The translations under genes were made by a program, and so were the position numbers. DNA of 54,488 nucleotides from an uncultured Rubrobacteraceae bacterium (GTDB taxonomy: Bacteria > Actinomycetota > Rubrobacteria > Rubrobacterales > Rubrobacteraceae). The stretch spans positions 43,888 through 98,375 of the forward strand of contig CADCVF010000035.1 in the NCBI GenBank assembly GCA_902806095.1, written 5' to 3'. Positions 41,216 through 51,208 of this stretch are shown here, piece by piece; position 1 is the first letter of the stretch; the number at the start of each line of letters is the position of its first letter. The notes below the pieces were generated by a model. The model was not told where the DNA came from and did not search any database. It saw only the letters and a list, made by a program, of their open reading frames with translations.

Positions 41216-44128
41216 CTACCACTCTACTAACTTCCAGATCTCCGGCTGTAACTCGTCTCTCTCGCCTATCTCGGCGAAGAGTTCGACGGCCCGCTTGAGG
41301 TGTGCCATCGACTCTTGTTCGCGGCCCACTGCGTGAAGCATGTCAGCCAGGTTGTTGTGTAGCGCGGCCTCCCTATGCCTGTCCCCCGAGGCTATGCACA
41401 ACGCAAGGGCGGTCTCGGCGAGCCTCAGGGCTTCGTCCGGCTCCCCGCCGTGTTCGCGGGCGAGGGCCAGGTTGTTGAGGGCTGCCACCTTCGCGTCCGA
41501 GTCTCCGAGCGCCTCCGCGAGATCCAGGCTCTCCTCGAGATGGCGGAGCGCCGCGTTCTGGTCGCCGGATTTGCCGGCCAGGATGCCTAGCATGTTGTGG
41601 GCCTGGGCCAGGGATCTAGTATCGTCCGTGCCTTCGGCCAGCTCCAGCGCCCTGCTGGCGAAGCCGGTAGCCTCGTCACGATCGTCCTGGCCGTGGGAGA
41701 GCAGGCTCCAGTCGGCGTAGAGCCGGGCGAGCCAACCCGCGGCCCCGCCTTCCGGCTCTCCCAACGCTTCGAGGGCGGATTCGTAATGGCTCCTGGCGAG
41801 ATCCCGCTCCCCCCTGCGGGCGTGGACGTTGCCGATCTTGTGTTCGAGTATGGAAAGGCCGCCCTGGTCTGCCGAGGAGGCCGCCGCTTCGTAGCTCGAG
41901 AGCGCAGCACCGTACTCGCCGGCGCGGGTCCGCAGGTCTCCTATCGCCTCGTGCAGCGTCGTGGCGTCGGGGTGTCCGAGCGCGAGCGCCTCCTCGTAGT
42001 GGGTGATGGCGTCGCTGTTGGCGTGCAGGCTCCGCGCGTAGTCGCCTGCCAGCCGATGGTATTGTGCGGCCGCCTGGTCCTGCCCAGCCAGCCTGTGGTG
42101 GCGGGCTATCTGGCCCGCGAGGGAATCTACTTCGCGCCCGCGAGCCTGCGCTGCAAGCGCGACGGCGGCTCGACGGTGCAGGAGACGCTTGCGGGCCAGG
42201 CTGGTCTCCTCGTAGACCAGTGTTCGCAACTTGTCGTGGTCGAAGTCGTAGGCAGGGGCCCCTCCTACGGCGCTACCGACCTCCCGGATCAGACCTCGCG
42301 ACGTCAGCTCTTCGATGGCGGCCAACGTCTCTTCTTCGCTCCTACCGCTGGCCGCCCTGACGGTGTCGAAGTCGAACGACCGTCCGACAACAGCGGCGGC
42401 GGCGAGCACCTGCCCCGCCGTCTCACCGACCGTAAGGAGGCGGGTCCTGAGGAGGTCCTGCACTCCTCCTGGTAGCGTCCAGGCTTCGTCCCCAGGGTCC
42501 AGCCCGCCCTTCTCGATGGCCGTCAGATACTCCGTCAGAAAGAGCGGCAGGCCCTCGGTCTCGTCGCTGAGCCGCGAGCCTAGCATCCCTGCGCCTGGCA
42601 AGGCGTGCCCGACCAGCTCCTCGACGGAGGCCTGGCCCAACCTCTCCAGGGTAAGGGTCATCGACCTCCCTGACCTCCTGGTCTCCGCCAGCAGTTCTCG
42701 CAAACGGTGCCCCTCCTCTGTGCGCCAGGTGAGGAGCACGAAGAGTGGCTTGTCGTCGAGCCGCCGCACCAGGTAGGTGAGCAGGCTCAGAGAGGCGTCG
42801 TCTGCCCAGTGCAGGTCGTCGAGAAAGAGGACACCAGGAGGAGGACCGCCTAGGACCTTGAGCAAGACTCTGACGACTTCCCCGAAGAAGCGACTCCTGG
42901 CGCCCGGCGTGTCGAGCGGCGGGGCCGGCGGCGAGTCAGGGGAGAGGTCAGGCAACAGGCGTGCCGCCTCCTGCAGGGAGCCTGTCGGCATACCCTTCAG
43001 GCGATCTGTGCCCCCCCGACCGAGGGTGGCGGAGAGACCCTCGACGAATGGCCCGTAGGCCAGGTTCTTCTCGCCCGCGTAGCAGCGCGCGGTGACTGCT
43101 GTCGCACCCGCGGCACTGACATTGGCCACGAACTCCTCGGCGAGCCTGGTCTTGCCGATACCAGCCTCCCCTTCGACGACAACGACGTGGCCTCCGTCTC
43201 CGACCGACCTGTACGACCCGAGCAGCGCCTCCCACTCCGGATCTCGGCCCACTAGCGGGTTGTCGGGTGAGCGAGGCACGTCGCGCGTCTTCTCGACGGG
43301 GAGCTCGGTAGAAGCCCCCGGCTCTCGCCGGGCAGGCGACCGATACTCTGCGAGGGCCGGTCGTGGCGGGAGATAATTCTCCTGGATCGCCCTGTAGAGC
43401 AGGGTGGTCTCTTCGAGCGGGGCTACGCTCAGTTCCTGGCCGAGGACCCTGACGCACTCCCTGTACTGGCGCAGGGCTGCGGCACGCTGATCGGACCAGG
43501 CGTAGAGCGCCATGAGCAGCCTGTGGGCAGGCTCGTGCAAAGTGTCCATAGCCAGCCGGCGCCTGGCGTGGACGATCGCCGCCTCCCACTCGCCGAGTGC
43601 CCCGCGACCACGCGCGAGTCTCTCCAGCGCCCCCGCAAGCTCCCTGCGCAGGCTCTCGGACTGGAAAAACTGCCAGTCGTCGAAGGCGACGCTGTCGCGC
43701 AGGCCGAAGCCAGCCATGAAATCGTCGCGGTACAGCGTTACTGCCTCCGTCAGCGGGGGCATGCACTCGGGGCACACCTCGGATTCAGGATGCCCGTGCC
43801 CTTTGCACTCCTCGAGAAGGTCATGAAAGCGGGTTACATCAACCCGGATAGCGTCGTTGGCAAGCTCCACGCTGTCCCTGTCGGCGCGCAACCAACCCTC
43901 CGCACGCGCCTTCCCCAACGACGAAAGGGTTCGACGCAGGGCGGCGCGGGCGCGACTCTGGTTGTACTCGGGCCAGAGCAGTCCGGCGAGCGCGTCTCGG
44001 GTGTGGCTTTGTTTCGTGACGGCCAGGTATGCGGCGAGGGCTATAGCCTTGCGCGTGTCGACCTCGACAGGCACGCCGTCATGTTCGATTCGCGGCGCAC
44101 CGAGCAATGCTATCGTCGTTCGGAACAC
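41216..44128 (-). CDS. BTAD/SARP-type regulator with ATPase and TPR domains
   Basis: A 970-residue multidomain regulator. Residues 1-100 are an OmpR-like winged helix and 101-250 a BTAD domain, including a CPEC pair (119-122). Residues about 290-560 are an AAA/NB-ARC-like ATPase with Walker A GEAGIGKT (320-327) and Walker B VLFLDDLHWADD. The C-terminal third (about 660-960) is TPR repeats (LAQAHNMLGILAGKSGDQNA, VAALNNLALAREHGGEPDEA). Such AfsR/LuxR-like ATPases act as ATP-dependent activators responding to ligands or partners. GTG at 44128 with AGGAGA 8 bases ahead; promoter TTGCGA-N17-CATAAT upstream. Confidence 0.92.
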   Translation of the reverse strand: MFRTTIALLGAPRIEHDGVPVEVDTRKAIALAAYLAVTKQSHTRDALAGLLWPEYNQSRARAALRRTLSSLGKARAEGWLRADRDSVELANDAIRVDVTRFHDLLEECKGHGHPESEVCPECMPPLTEAVTLYRDDFMAGFGLRDSVAFDDWQFFQSESLRRELAGALERLARGRGALGEWEAAIVHARRRLAMDTLHEPAHRLLMALYAWSDQRAAALRQYRECVRVLGQELSVAPLEETTLLYRAIQENYLPPRPALAEYRSPARREPGASTELPVEKTRDVPRSPDNPLVGRDPEWEALLGSYRSVGDGGHVVVVEGEAGIGKTRLAEEFVANVSAAGATAVTARCYAGEKNLAYGPFVEGLSATLGRGGTDRLKGMPTGSLQEAARLLPDLSPDSPPAPPLDTPGARSRFFGEVVRVLLKVLGGPPPGVLFLDDLHWADDASLSLLTYLVRRLDDKPLFVLLTWRTEEGHRLRELLAETRRSGRSMTLTLERLGQASVEELVGHALPGAGMLGSRLSDETEGLPLFLTEYLTAIEKGGLDPGDEAWTLPGGVQDLLRTRLLTVGETAGQVLAAAAVVGRSFDFDTVRAASGRSEEETLAAIEELTSRGLIREVGSAVGGAPAYDFDHDKLRTLVYEETSLARKRLLHRRAAVALAAQARGREVDSLAGQIARHHRLAGQDQAAAQYHRLAGDYARSLHANSDAITHYEEALALGHPDATTLHEAIGDLRTRAGEYGAALSSYEAAASSADQGGLSILEHKIGNVHARRGERDLARSHYESALEALGEPEGGAAGWLARLYADWSLLSHGQDDRDEATGFASRALELAEGTDDTRSLAQAHNMLGILAGKSGDQNAALRHLEESLDLAEALGDSDAKVAALNNLALAREHGGEPDEALRLAETALALCIASGDRHREAALHNNLADMLHAVGREQESMAHLKRAVELFAEIGERDELQPEIWKLVEW

Positions 44129-44160
44129 GACCTCATCTCCTGATACGCTGCGACGACGAT

Positions 44161-44189
44161 ATTATGCCCCCGCTACCACAGTATCGCAA
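44161..44189 (-). promoter_or_regulatory. Promoter of the BTAD regulator gene
   Basis: On the minus strand TTGCGA (44189-44184), 17 bases, CATAAT (44166-44161), lying 33-61 bases before the GTG. Confidence 0.6.
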
Positions 44190-44485
44190 CGATTTCCGCG
44201 CGAGGAGGAGAGTCGTAACGCTATAAGCATTCCAGCACGCTTCGGGCCTTCGGCCCTCGCTGGTCAGCATTTCAGCTAGTCAGCTTTACATTTTCGCTGA
44301 GAGCGTGTCGCTTACAGGCGAATGCGAGCCTCGCGGTAGGTCGATACGTCTGTAGATAGATTCCGGGAGGGATAGATCTGGGACGGTAACCCATATTATC
44401 CAGAGATAGTTCTACCGCATGGCTAGACGAGAAAGCGCCAGATACGATGACCTGGCGCCTTCCCTTTCACGAGTGGTACCTCGCC
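44190..44485. other. Gene-free region with repeat copy D and the transketolase terminator
   Basis: It contains GTCGTAACGC at 44212-44221 (the CGTAACG word also found before the RsbU-like gene). A short hairpin (GGGCC-TTC-GGCCC, 44244-44256) follows, then GCTGGTCAGCA (44259-44269) and TTTCAGCTAGTCAGC. The rest, 44300-44430, shows no gene. A GCGCCAG / CTGGCGC hairpin (44435-44441 / 44452-44458) follows the end of the transketolase gene. Confidence 0.6.
44434..44459 (-). terminator. Hairpin terminator of the transketolase gene
   Basis: GGCGCCAG and CTGGCGC arms around a 10-base loop, followed by a TTTCTC tail on the minus strand, 27 bases past the stop. Confidence 0.65.
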
Positions 44486-46360
44486 CTAGCCGTTGGCCAG
44501 CTTGCGCACGGCGTCGGCTATGTGGTTCGCGCTAATGCCTGCCGCGTCCATAAGTTCTTCGGACTTGCCAGAGCCTGGCATGATCTCTACGGCGAGGTGC
44601 TCGAAATGGATGGGATCGGCCTCCTCGGAGAGCGCGGAGAGGACGGCCTCGCCAAGGCCGCCTTCCGGCCAGTGGTCCTCGACAGCGACTACGTTACCCC
44701 CTGTTGCCTTGGCCGCCGCGCGCAGCGACTCGCCGTCTATGGGCTTGATGGAGTAGGCGTCTATGATGCGGACGGTAATGCCGCTCTGTTGCAACTCGTC
44801 TGCCGCCTTTATGGCTTCGTGGACCGTTATGCCCGTCGCGACCACGGTAGCCGCGTCGTCTTCGGAGGAGCGCACTATCTTGCTGCCGCCGATAGGGAAT
44901 GGTTCTGAAGCGTCGTAGATCACGGGTGTCTTCGGGCGCAGTGTCCTCAGGAAGACGATGCCCTCTGTGTCGGCCATCTCGGCGACGAGCCTGGCGGTCT
45001 GGTTGGCGTCGCAGGGCTGGAGCACGGTCGAGCCGTGCACGGCCCGCATCATCGCCAGGTCCTCGAGGGCCATCTGTGATGGGCCGTCTTCCCCGATGGA
45101 GACGCCAGCGTGCGAGCCGGAGAGACATATGTTGGCCCCGGAGATCGCGGCCATCCTGATAAAGTCGTAGGCGCGGGTGAAGAAGGCGGCGAAGCTCGAG
45201 GCGAATGGGACCCTGTGGCGTACGCTCATCCCCACGGCCGCCGAGACCATTTGCTGCTCGGCGATGAACATCTCGAAGTAGCGCCCGGGATAATCCTCGG
45301 CGAACTCCTCGGACTTGGTGGAGTTGCTGACCTCGCCGTCGAGGGCGACTACGTCTTCCCTGGCGCCACCCAGTGCCTTGAGGGCGGCGCCGTAGGCCCC
45401 ACGGGTCGCCTCCTCTTCCCCGACCTCCCAGGTCGGCAGCTCCAGCCTGCCGGTCAGACCTGCGGTGAAGTTCTCGCCCGAGCCAGGGTCGGGTTTGCGT
45501 ACCTCGACCAGCAAGTCGTCGGTGCTTCCGAGTTCATCCAGCGCCGCCTGCTCCTGGTCAGCCCCGACGGGCTTGCCGTGCATGCCGTCTACGTCTTCGA
45601 GGAACGAGACCCCGCGCCCCTTCTTCGTCTTCGCGACGATCAAGGTCGGCGCATCGGTATGTTCCAGCGCGTCTGCATAAGCCTGGTCGATCTGTTCGGG
45701 GTCGTGGCCGTCGATCTGGATCGCATTCCACCCAAAAGCCTCGGCGCGGGCGACGTAGTCGTCGCCGTTCCAGCCGTCCATCGTCTCCCTGGTCTGGCCG
45801 AGGCGGTTCATGTCCAGGATGGCGATGAGGTTGTCGAGCTTGTAGTAAGAGGCGTGCTGGAAGGCCTCCCACATCGAGCCCTCAGCCATCTCGGAGTCAC
45901 CGCAGAGCACCCAGACCCGGTAGGATAGCTTGTCCAGGTACTTGCCGGCCAGCGCCACCCCGACGCCTATCGGGAGTCCTTGCCCAAGAGAGCCCGTCGC
46001 CACGTCGACCCATGGGATCTGGGGCGTCGGGTGCCCTTGCAGGCGGCTGTGGAACGTACGGAAGGTCATGAGCTCTTCGTCTGAGATCGCGCCCGCCGCC
46101 TTGTACGCCGAGTAGAGCAGCGGGGAGGCGTGGCCCTTGGAGAAGATCAGGTGGTCGTTGTTGGGATTGTCAGGGTCGTCGAAGTCGTAGCGGAGGTACT
46201 TGCTCATCAACACGGCGATGAGGTCGGCTGCCGACATGGACGAGGTGGGATGCCCCGATCCAGCGCCGGAGCTCGAGCGGACACTGTCGACCCTCAGCTG
46301 CTGCGCGAGATCGTGCCACTGCCCGGCCCCCGCCGTATCCTGGTTGATCTGTTGCGTCAC
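44486..46360 (-). CDS. tkt: Transketolase
   Basis: A 624-residue transketolase. The N-terminal half holds the thiamine diphosphate site: SGAGSGHPTSSMSAADLIAV, FSKGHASPLLYSAY, ATGSLGQGLPIGVGVA, and the Mg/ThDP Gly-Asp-Ser-Glu motif in VLCGDSEMAEGSMWEAF. The middle part has FIAEQQMVSAAVGMSV and SHAGVSIGEDGPSQMALEDL. It transfers two-carbon units in the non-oxidative pentose phosphate pathway, which also receives deoxyribose-5-phosphate from the deo genes. The GTG at 46360 is 6 bases from AGGAGG; the GTG at 46363 is only 3 bases from it. Confidence 0.94.
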   Translation of the reverse strand: MTQQINQDTAGAGQWHDLAQQLRVDSVRSSSGAGSGHPTSSMSAADLIAVLMSKYLRYDFDDPDNPNNDHLIFSKGHASPLLYSAYKAAGAISDEELMTFRTFHSRLQGHPTPQIPWVDVATGSLGQGLPIGVGVALAGKYLDKLSYRVWVLCGDSEMAEGSMWEAFQHASYYKLDNLIAILDMNRLGQTRETMDGWNGDDYVARAEAFGWNAIQIDGHDPEQIDQAYADALEHTDAPTLIVAKTKKGRGVSFLEDVDGMHGKPVGADQEQAALDELGSTDDLLVEVRKPDPGSGENFTAGLTGRLELPTWEVGEEEATRGAYGAALKALGGAREDVVALDGEVSNSTKSEEFAEDYPGRYFEMFIAEQQMVSAAVGMSVRHRVPFASSFAAFFTRAYDFIRMAAISGANICLSGSHAGVSIGEDGPSQMALEDLAMMRAVHGSTVLQPCDANQTARLVAEMADTEGIVFLRTLRPKTPVIYDASEPFPIGGSKIVRSSEDDAATVVATGITVHEAIKAADELQQSGITVRIIDAYSIKPIDGESLRAAAKATGGNVVAVEDHWPEGGLGEAVLSALSEEADPIHFEHLAVEIMPGSGKSEELMDAAGISANHIADAVRKLANG

Positions 46361-46485
46361 CACTTACCTCCTCGGCAGAATCGCAATGCAGGCAGATAGT
46401 ACTCCTCCTACCCCGCGCTGACTATTCGGAAACTGTCCTGGTGCCTCTGGCGTTGGCCGTGCAGACGGGGACTCACGGGCTTTGT

Positions 46486-46491
46486 TAGAAT
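46486..46491 (+). promoter_or_regulatory. -10 box upstream of pckA
   Basis: TAGAAT preceded by TTGT, 73 bases before the ATG. No clear -35. Confidence 0.35.
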
Positions 46492-46564
46492 CCCTGGGGC
46501 GAGAGGAAAAGGATCCTGACCGTCCGTTCTACGCGTCGGGTTCGACAGGGCGAAAGGGAGAACT

Positions 46565-48166
<1,602 letters not shown>

Positions 48167-48332
48167 AAGGCATCAGCGAGAAGGCTGAGATCCTGGTGTT
48201 GATGGCATGGAGCAGAGGTGGATAAGCTCGGAAGTGGGGTATACGGGACGGTGAGGAGGCATCGACTGGTCCAAAACCAACGAAGCGCTCGGGTTATGTG
48301 GGATTAGAAGGCATCCAGAGAACGGGAGAGAG

Positions 48333-48482
48333 ATGTTTCTGCGGATAGACAAGCTACAGATAGAGCTGCCGAGGCCAGCGCAGGCGGACCCGGAGTCGGC
48401 GGGTGTCGTGCAGGAGCTGATGGGCGGCAAGTTCGGCGAGATGTCCACCCTGGTATACCCCCAGGAGTGCAAAAAACCTTGA
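48333..48482 (+). pseudogene. Truncated manganese catalase (N-terminal 40 residues)
   Basis: MFLRIDKLQIELPRPAQADP, then ESAGVVQELMGGKFGEMSTL, is the N-terminus of a non-haem manganese catalase, with GGGAGAGAG ahead of the ATG. At about base 48452 homology stops and the frame ends at a TGA after VYPQECKKP. A real Mn catalase is about 280-300 residues and needs downstream Glu/His ligands. The following 105 bases are unlike catalase. The break lies just before a run of mobile-element-like genes. Confidence 0.85.
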
Positions 48483-48589
48483 ACTCAGGTTCCACGCCTC
48501 GCTGATCGAGGGCAGCGCCGAGCGACTGGCGTTGGAGAGGACCTGAGTAGCATACTTTAAACGATGTTGCATCTGGTATCATAAATGCT

Positions 48590-49233
48590 ATGCACGTGGC
48601 GCAGAAGTTCGAGCACCTGCTAGACACTCACCGGCGGCCAGACGGGAGTAGGTGGACGGGCCAGCAACTCGACGAGGCGACGGGCGGCGTGGTTAGCCGT
48701 TCTTACGTGACCAACCTCCGCAAGGGCAGGATAGAGAACCCCGGCTACGAGAAGTGAAGGCTATCGCTAAGGCGATGGGTTTCGCACCGGAGGTGTGGTT
48801 CGACAATGGCATATGCGAGGGGCGATCCATAGGACAGGCCGAAGAGTCGCGCGGCGTAGCCGGTCGGCTTGAGCACCTGTTCGAGGTGGTCAGGAACCCC
48901 AAGACAGGGGAGCCTTACACGAATGGCGAGGTTGCTCGCATGACGCTTGGGGATCTCTCGGAGGAGGAGGTGGAAAGGATAAGGACCGGTGTCATCAGTG
49001 ACCCGACTGTGGGCCAGGTTGCGGCGCTGGCGAGCGCCTTCGGTGTGGCGACCTCCTACCTCATGAACCGGGGGGAACGTTGGCTACTCGATGGAGAGCT
49101 GGTGCACGCGCTTCGGGATGAGGACGTGCGAGACATAACCCGCGAGAGCGCACGGCTCTCGGACAGAGAGCGGCGGCTGGTGCTGGGGATCGTGCGGCAG
49201 TTTGGGGACCAAGGGACCGCTGCTAGCGGTTAG
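48590..49233 (+). pseudogene. Tandem-HTH (EspR-like) regulator split by a frameshift
   Basis: The first frame (48590-48757, 55 residues) starts MHVAQKFEHLLDTHRRPDGS and ends GRIENPGYEK. The second (GTG 48754 to 49233, 159 residues) begins KAIAKAMGFAPEVWFDNG and completes the same HTH helix, then carries a second domain of the same plan (RLEHLFEVVRNPKTGEPYTN ... SDPTVGQVAALASAFGVATS). This double HTH is like mycobacterial EspR. The two frames overlap as GTGA. Loss of one base near 48754, or a programmed shift, would explain it. TATCAT (48577-48582) ends 7 bases before the ATG. Confidence 0.7.
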
Positions 49234-49307
49234 AATTGGCTAGAGCTTAGAGAGAGGAGGCGCGGCGCGGGCTGCTCCGCCAGAGTTTCGAGCCTGCGCC
49301 ACACTAC

Positions 49308-50276
49308 ATGGATAGCTTACCAGACCAACACATCGATTCTCTGCCAAAACATAACCGGGAAGACGCTTATTGGCAGATTAGTACGGTCTGTTATCTTCGT
49401 GGCCAAGGGTGGGAGGACGAGGAAATAGTCAACAAGGCGCGATTCGATTCGGTCGAAGACATGTACTTCCGGCTGAAGCGCTGGGGGTTTGCGGGTTTGT
49501 TGCCGCCAGAGAGACAAGAGGAACTCCCCAAGCCGACAGCTTTCGGCGCAGAACCCAAGCAAAGATCGCGTGGTTCGGGGCCGTACGAAGAAATGCCGGG
49601 CGCTAGTGGCGCAGCAGATTTGTTCGGTGAGATGCTAGACGAACTGAGGGGAACCGTCAGGCTCGTGGAAGACCTCTCACTGGGCTACCAGGGGAAGCGT
49701 TTCGTTGGTATGTACACTTTTGAGGGCGATTGGACTTTACCGCGAAGCAGCTATTCTGTGCAGCGGTGGCAAGAGTTATGTAGGCAATACGGCCAGGACC
49801 CCAACGTAGAAAGCTTCTCCATATCTGGCGTGACCAGCAACCACCCTACTGAAGCAGGCCCTTATCCGCCACGCGAGGTGGTGGTGCTTATAGCTGCATA
49901 TGCGCTTACGGGTCGGCCCATAGAGCCACTCTTGAAGGTGCTGTACCCAGGCCATTCGGAGGCGGACATTGAGGACATAAACAAGCGTCGCTACGAAACA
50001 CAATTTTCAGGCGGTTCACGTGACGGCTTGCTACGCACCGCCCAGCAGTTCGCTGCTGCCGTATACGGGCGGAAGGTTGGCAAAGGCTCTCCTCGTGAGG
50101 AGTCTGCACGTGAGTCTGCACGTGAGCACTTGCTCGCCTGTCACATAACTAAGCGCCGAGAGGCTGGCCTCACTGATGAGGAAATACGCCAAGAGATTCT
50201 CGATAGTGGGCGCGAGCTTAGTAATGAAGACTTCGCCCGGTTAGCAAAATTAGAGCGCAGGTTCCCAACCACTTAG
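49308..50276 (+). CDS. Unknown protein of the mobile-element module
   Basis: A 322-residue soluble protein, not recognised. The N-terminal 70 residues (YWQISTVCYLRGQGWEDEEI ... FDSVEDMYFRLKRWG) look like a helix-turn-helix. A Gly/Pro/Ser-rich linker leads to a helical C-terminal half (ECHL-type charged helices, LACHITKRREAGLTDEEIRQ, EILDSGRELSNEDFARLAKL). That last part resembles a second small HTH of the kind that scans sequences. It may be a regulator or replication accessory. Its base use is less GC-biased than that of the chromosomal genes. ATG 49308 without a close ribosome site. Confidence 0.6.
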   Translation: MDSLPDQHIDSLPKHNREDAYWQISTVCYLRGQGWEDEEIVNKARFDSVEDMYFRLKRWGFAGLLPPERQEELPKPTAFGAEPKQRSRGSGPYEEMPGASGAADLFGEMLDELRGTVRLVEDLSLGYQGKRFVGMYTFEGDWTLPRSSYSVQRWQELCRQYGQDPNVESFSISGVTSNHPTEAGPYPPREVVVLIAAYALTGRPIEPLLKVLYPGHSEADIEDINKRRYETQFSGGSRDGLLRTAQQFAAAVYGRKVGKGSPREESARESAREHLLACHITKRREAGLTDEEIRQEILDSGRELSNEDFARLAKLERRFPTT

Positions 50277-50322
50277 CTAACTAAATACCCATTTCCCCGT
50301 TGCTGTATATCTCCTTGCAGAG

Positions 50323-50487
50323 ATGGATACAGCAACGGACAGTCGGTACCGCGAAACCTCAGAGCGTCTAGCTCTCCTGCTCATCGCCCAACCTCGAGAG
50401 GGTTGGAAGGAGGAGTTCGAGGAGTTGATTCGCCATGAGGTCGAGCGGCTGGCGCTGCCGACTGGCGAACAGGAGCGCGATGAGTAG
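50323..50487 (+). CDS. Small acidic helical protein, mobile-element module
   Basis: A 54-residue protein (MDTATDSRYRETSERLALLL ... FEELIRHEVERLALPTGEQE). Two amphipathic helices rich in Glu and Arg. No family recognised. Its TAG lies inside the start of the next gene (overlap of 8 bases), a pattern typical of phage early operons. Confidence 0.5.
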   Translation: MDTATDSRYRETSERLALLLIAQPREGWKEEFEELIRHEVERLALPTGEQERDE

Positions 50488-50662
50488 CGCTCGCATCGTT
50501 TATCGGCCGCGGGAGGATGCTAGCGCCGAAGCGGAGCTGTCTGCGCTCGTCAACGTCTACATGTTCGTGCTCAACAGTAAACCTGCTGGCATGACCAATA
50601 CCCACAGCACGAGCGTTAGATACACGGAGGGGGTGAATGATGTAGAGCGGCAACCCGATTGA
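50480..50662 (+). CDS. Small protein of unknown function, mobile-element module
   Basis: A 60-residue protein (SSARIVYRPREDASAEAELS, then ALVNVYMFVLNSKPAGMTNT). The ATG at 50480 overlaps the previous stop. It has the look of small conserved actinophage proteins. Function unknown. Confidence 0.5.
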   Translation: MSSARIVYRPREDASAEAELSALVNVYMFVLNSKPAGMTNTHSTSVRYTEGVNDVERQPD

Positions 50663-50709
50663 CGATCAGCAATTGTTATCACCAATTCACGAAAGTTGAG
50701 GACTCGAGA

Positions 50710-51150
50710 ATGATGGAAATAGGCTTCGCGCCGAAAGAGATTATTCCGCAAGAGGTGTGCCGGATGGAGGTTCTTTCGGCCGAAACGGCAGACACCTACG
50801 GGCCGCAGATCGGCCTGAAACTCAAGGTCGTGGGAGGAGAGCACGACGGCCACACTTTCATGGACTACGCCAACCGCGACGAGGACACCGGCCAGATCAA
50901 GCAGGGCTCAAAAGCCTGGTCGATCTTCGAAGCTTGTCTAGGCCAGGACTTCCACAAGCGCCAAGGCGTCTCGCTCGAGAGCCTAATCGGAAAGCAGTTC
51001 ATGGGCCAGGTCACACAGACCAGGACCGGAAGCCGCAACAAGGTCGAACACGGCACCGTAGGACCTGTCCCGCCGGAGGGAGTCAAGACGACTCCGAAGC
51101 CGGATAACAATGACGATGAAGACGACATGTTTGCAGACTTGCCGTTTTGA
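50710..51150 (+). CDS. Possible single-stranded DNA-binding-like protein with SSB-type acidic tip
   Basis: A 146-residue protein. The body (EIGFAPKEIIPQEVCRMEVL, IGLKLKVVGGEHDGHTFMDY, QFMGQVTQTRTGSRNKVEHG) suggests an OB-like beta barrel, as in phage DUF669-type proteins. The tail is a spacer of Pro/Thr/Asp ending DDEDDMFADLPF, like the acidic D-D-x-x-P-F tip by which SSB proteins recruit replication partners. It sits directly before the primase-helicase gene. ATG 50710 (a second ATG follows at 50713), with GAGGA about 8 bases ahead. The DNA-binding role is inferred. Confidence 0.65.
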   Translation: MMEIGFAPKEIIPQEVCRMEVLSAETADTYGPQIGLKLKVVGGEHDGHTFMDYANRDEDTGQIKQGSKAWSIFEACLGQDFHKRQGVSLESLIGKQFMGQVTQTRTGSRNKVEHGTVGPVPPEGVKTTPKPDNNDDEDDMFADLPF

Positions 51151-51208
51151 AGGAGGCAGGCAACGGGGAGGACTTCGCGTCCTCCCCGCACCTTGAGGAC
51201 TCGCACCC

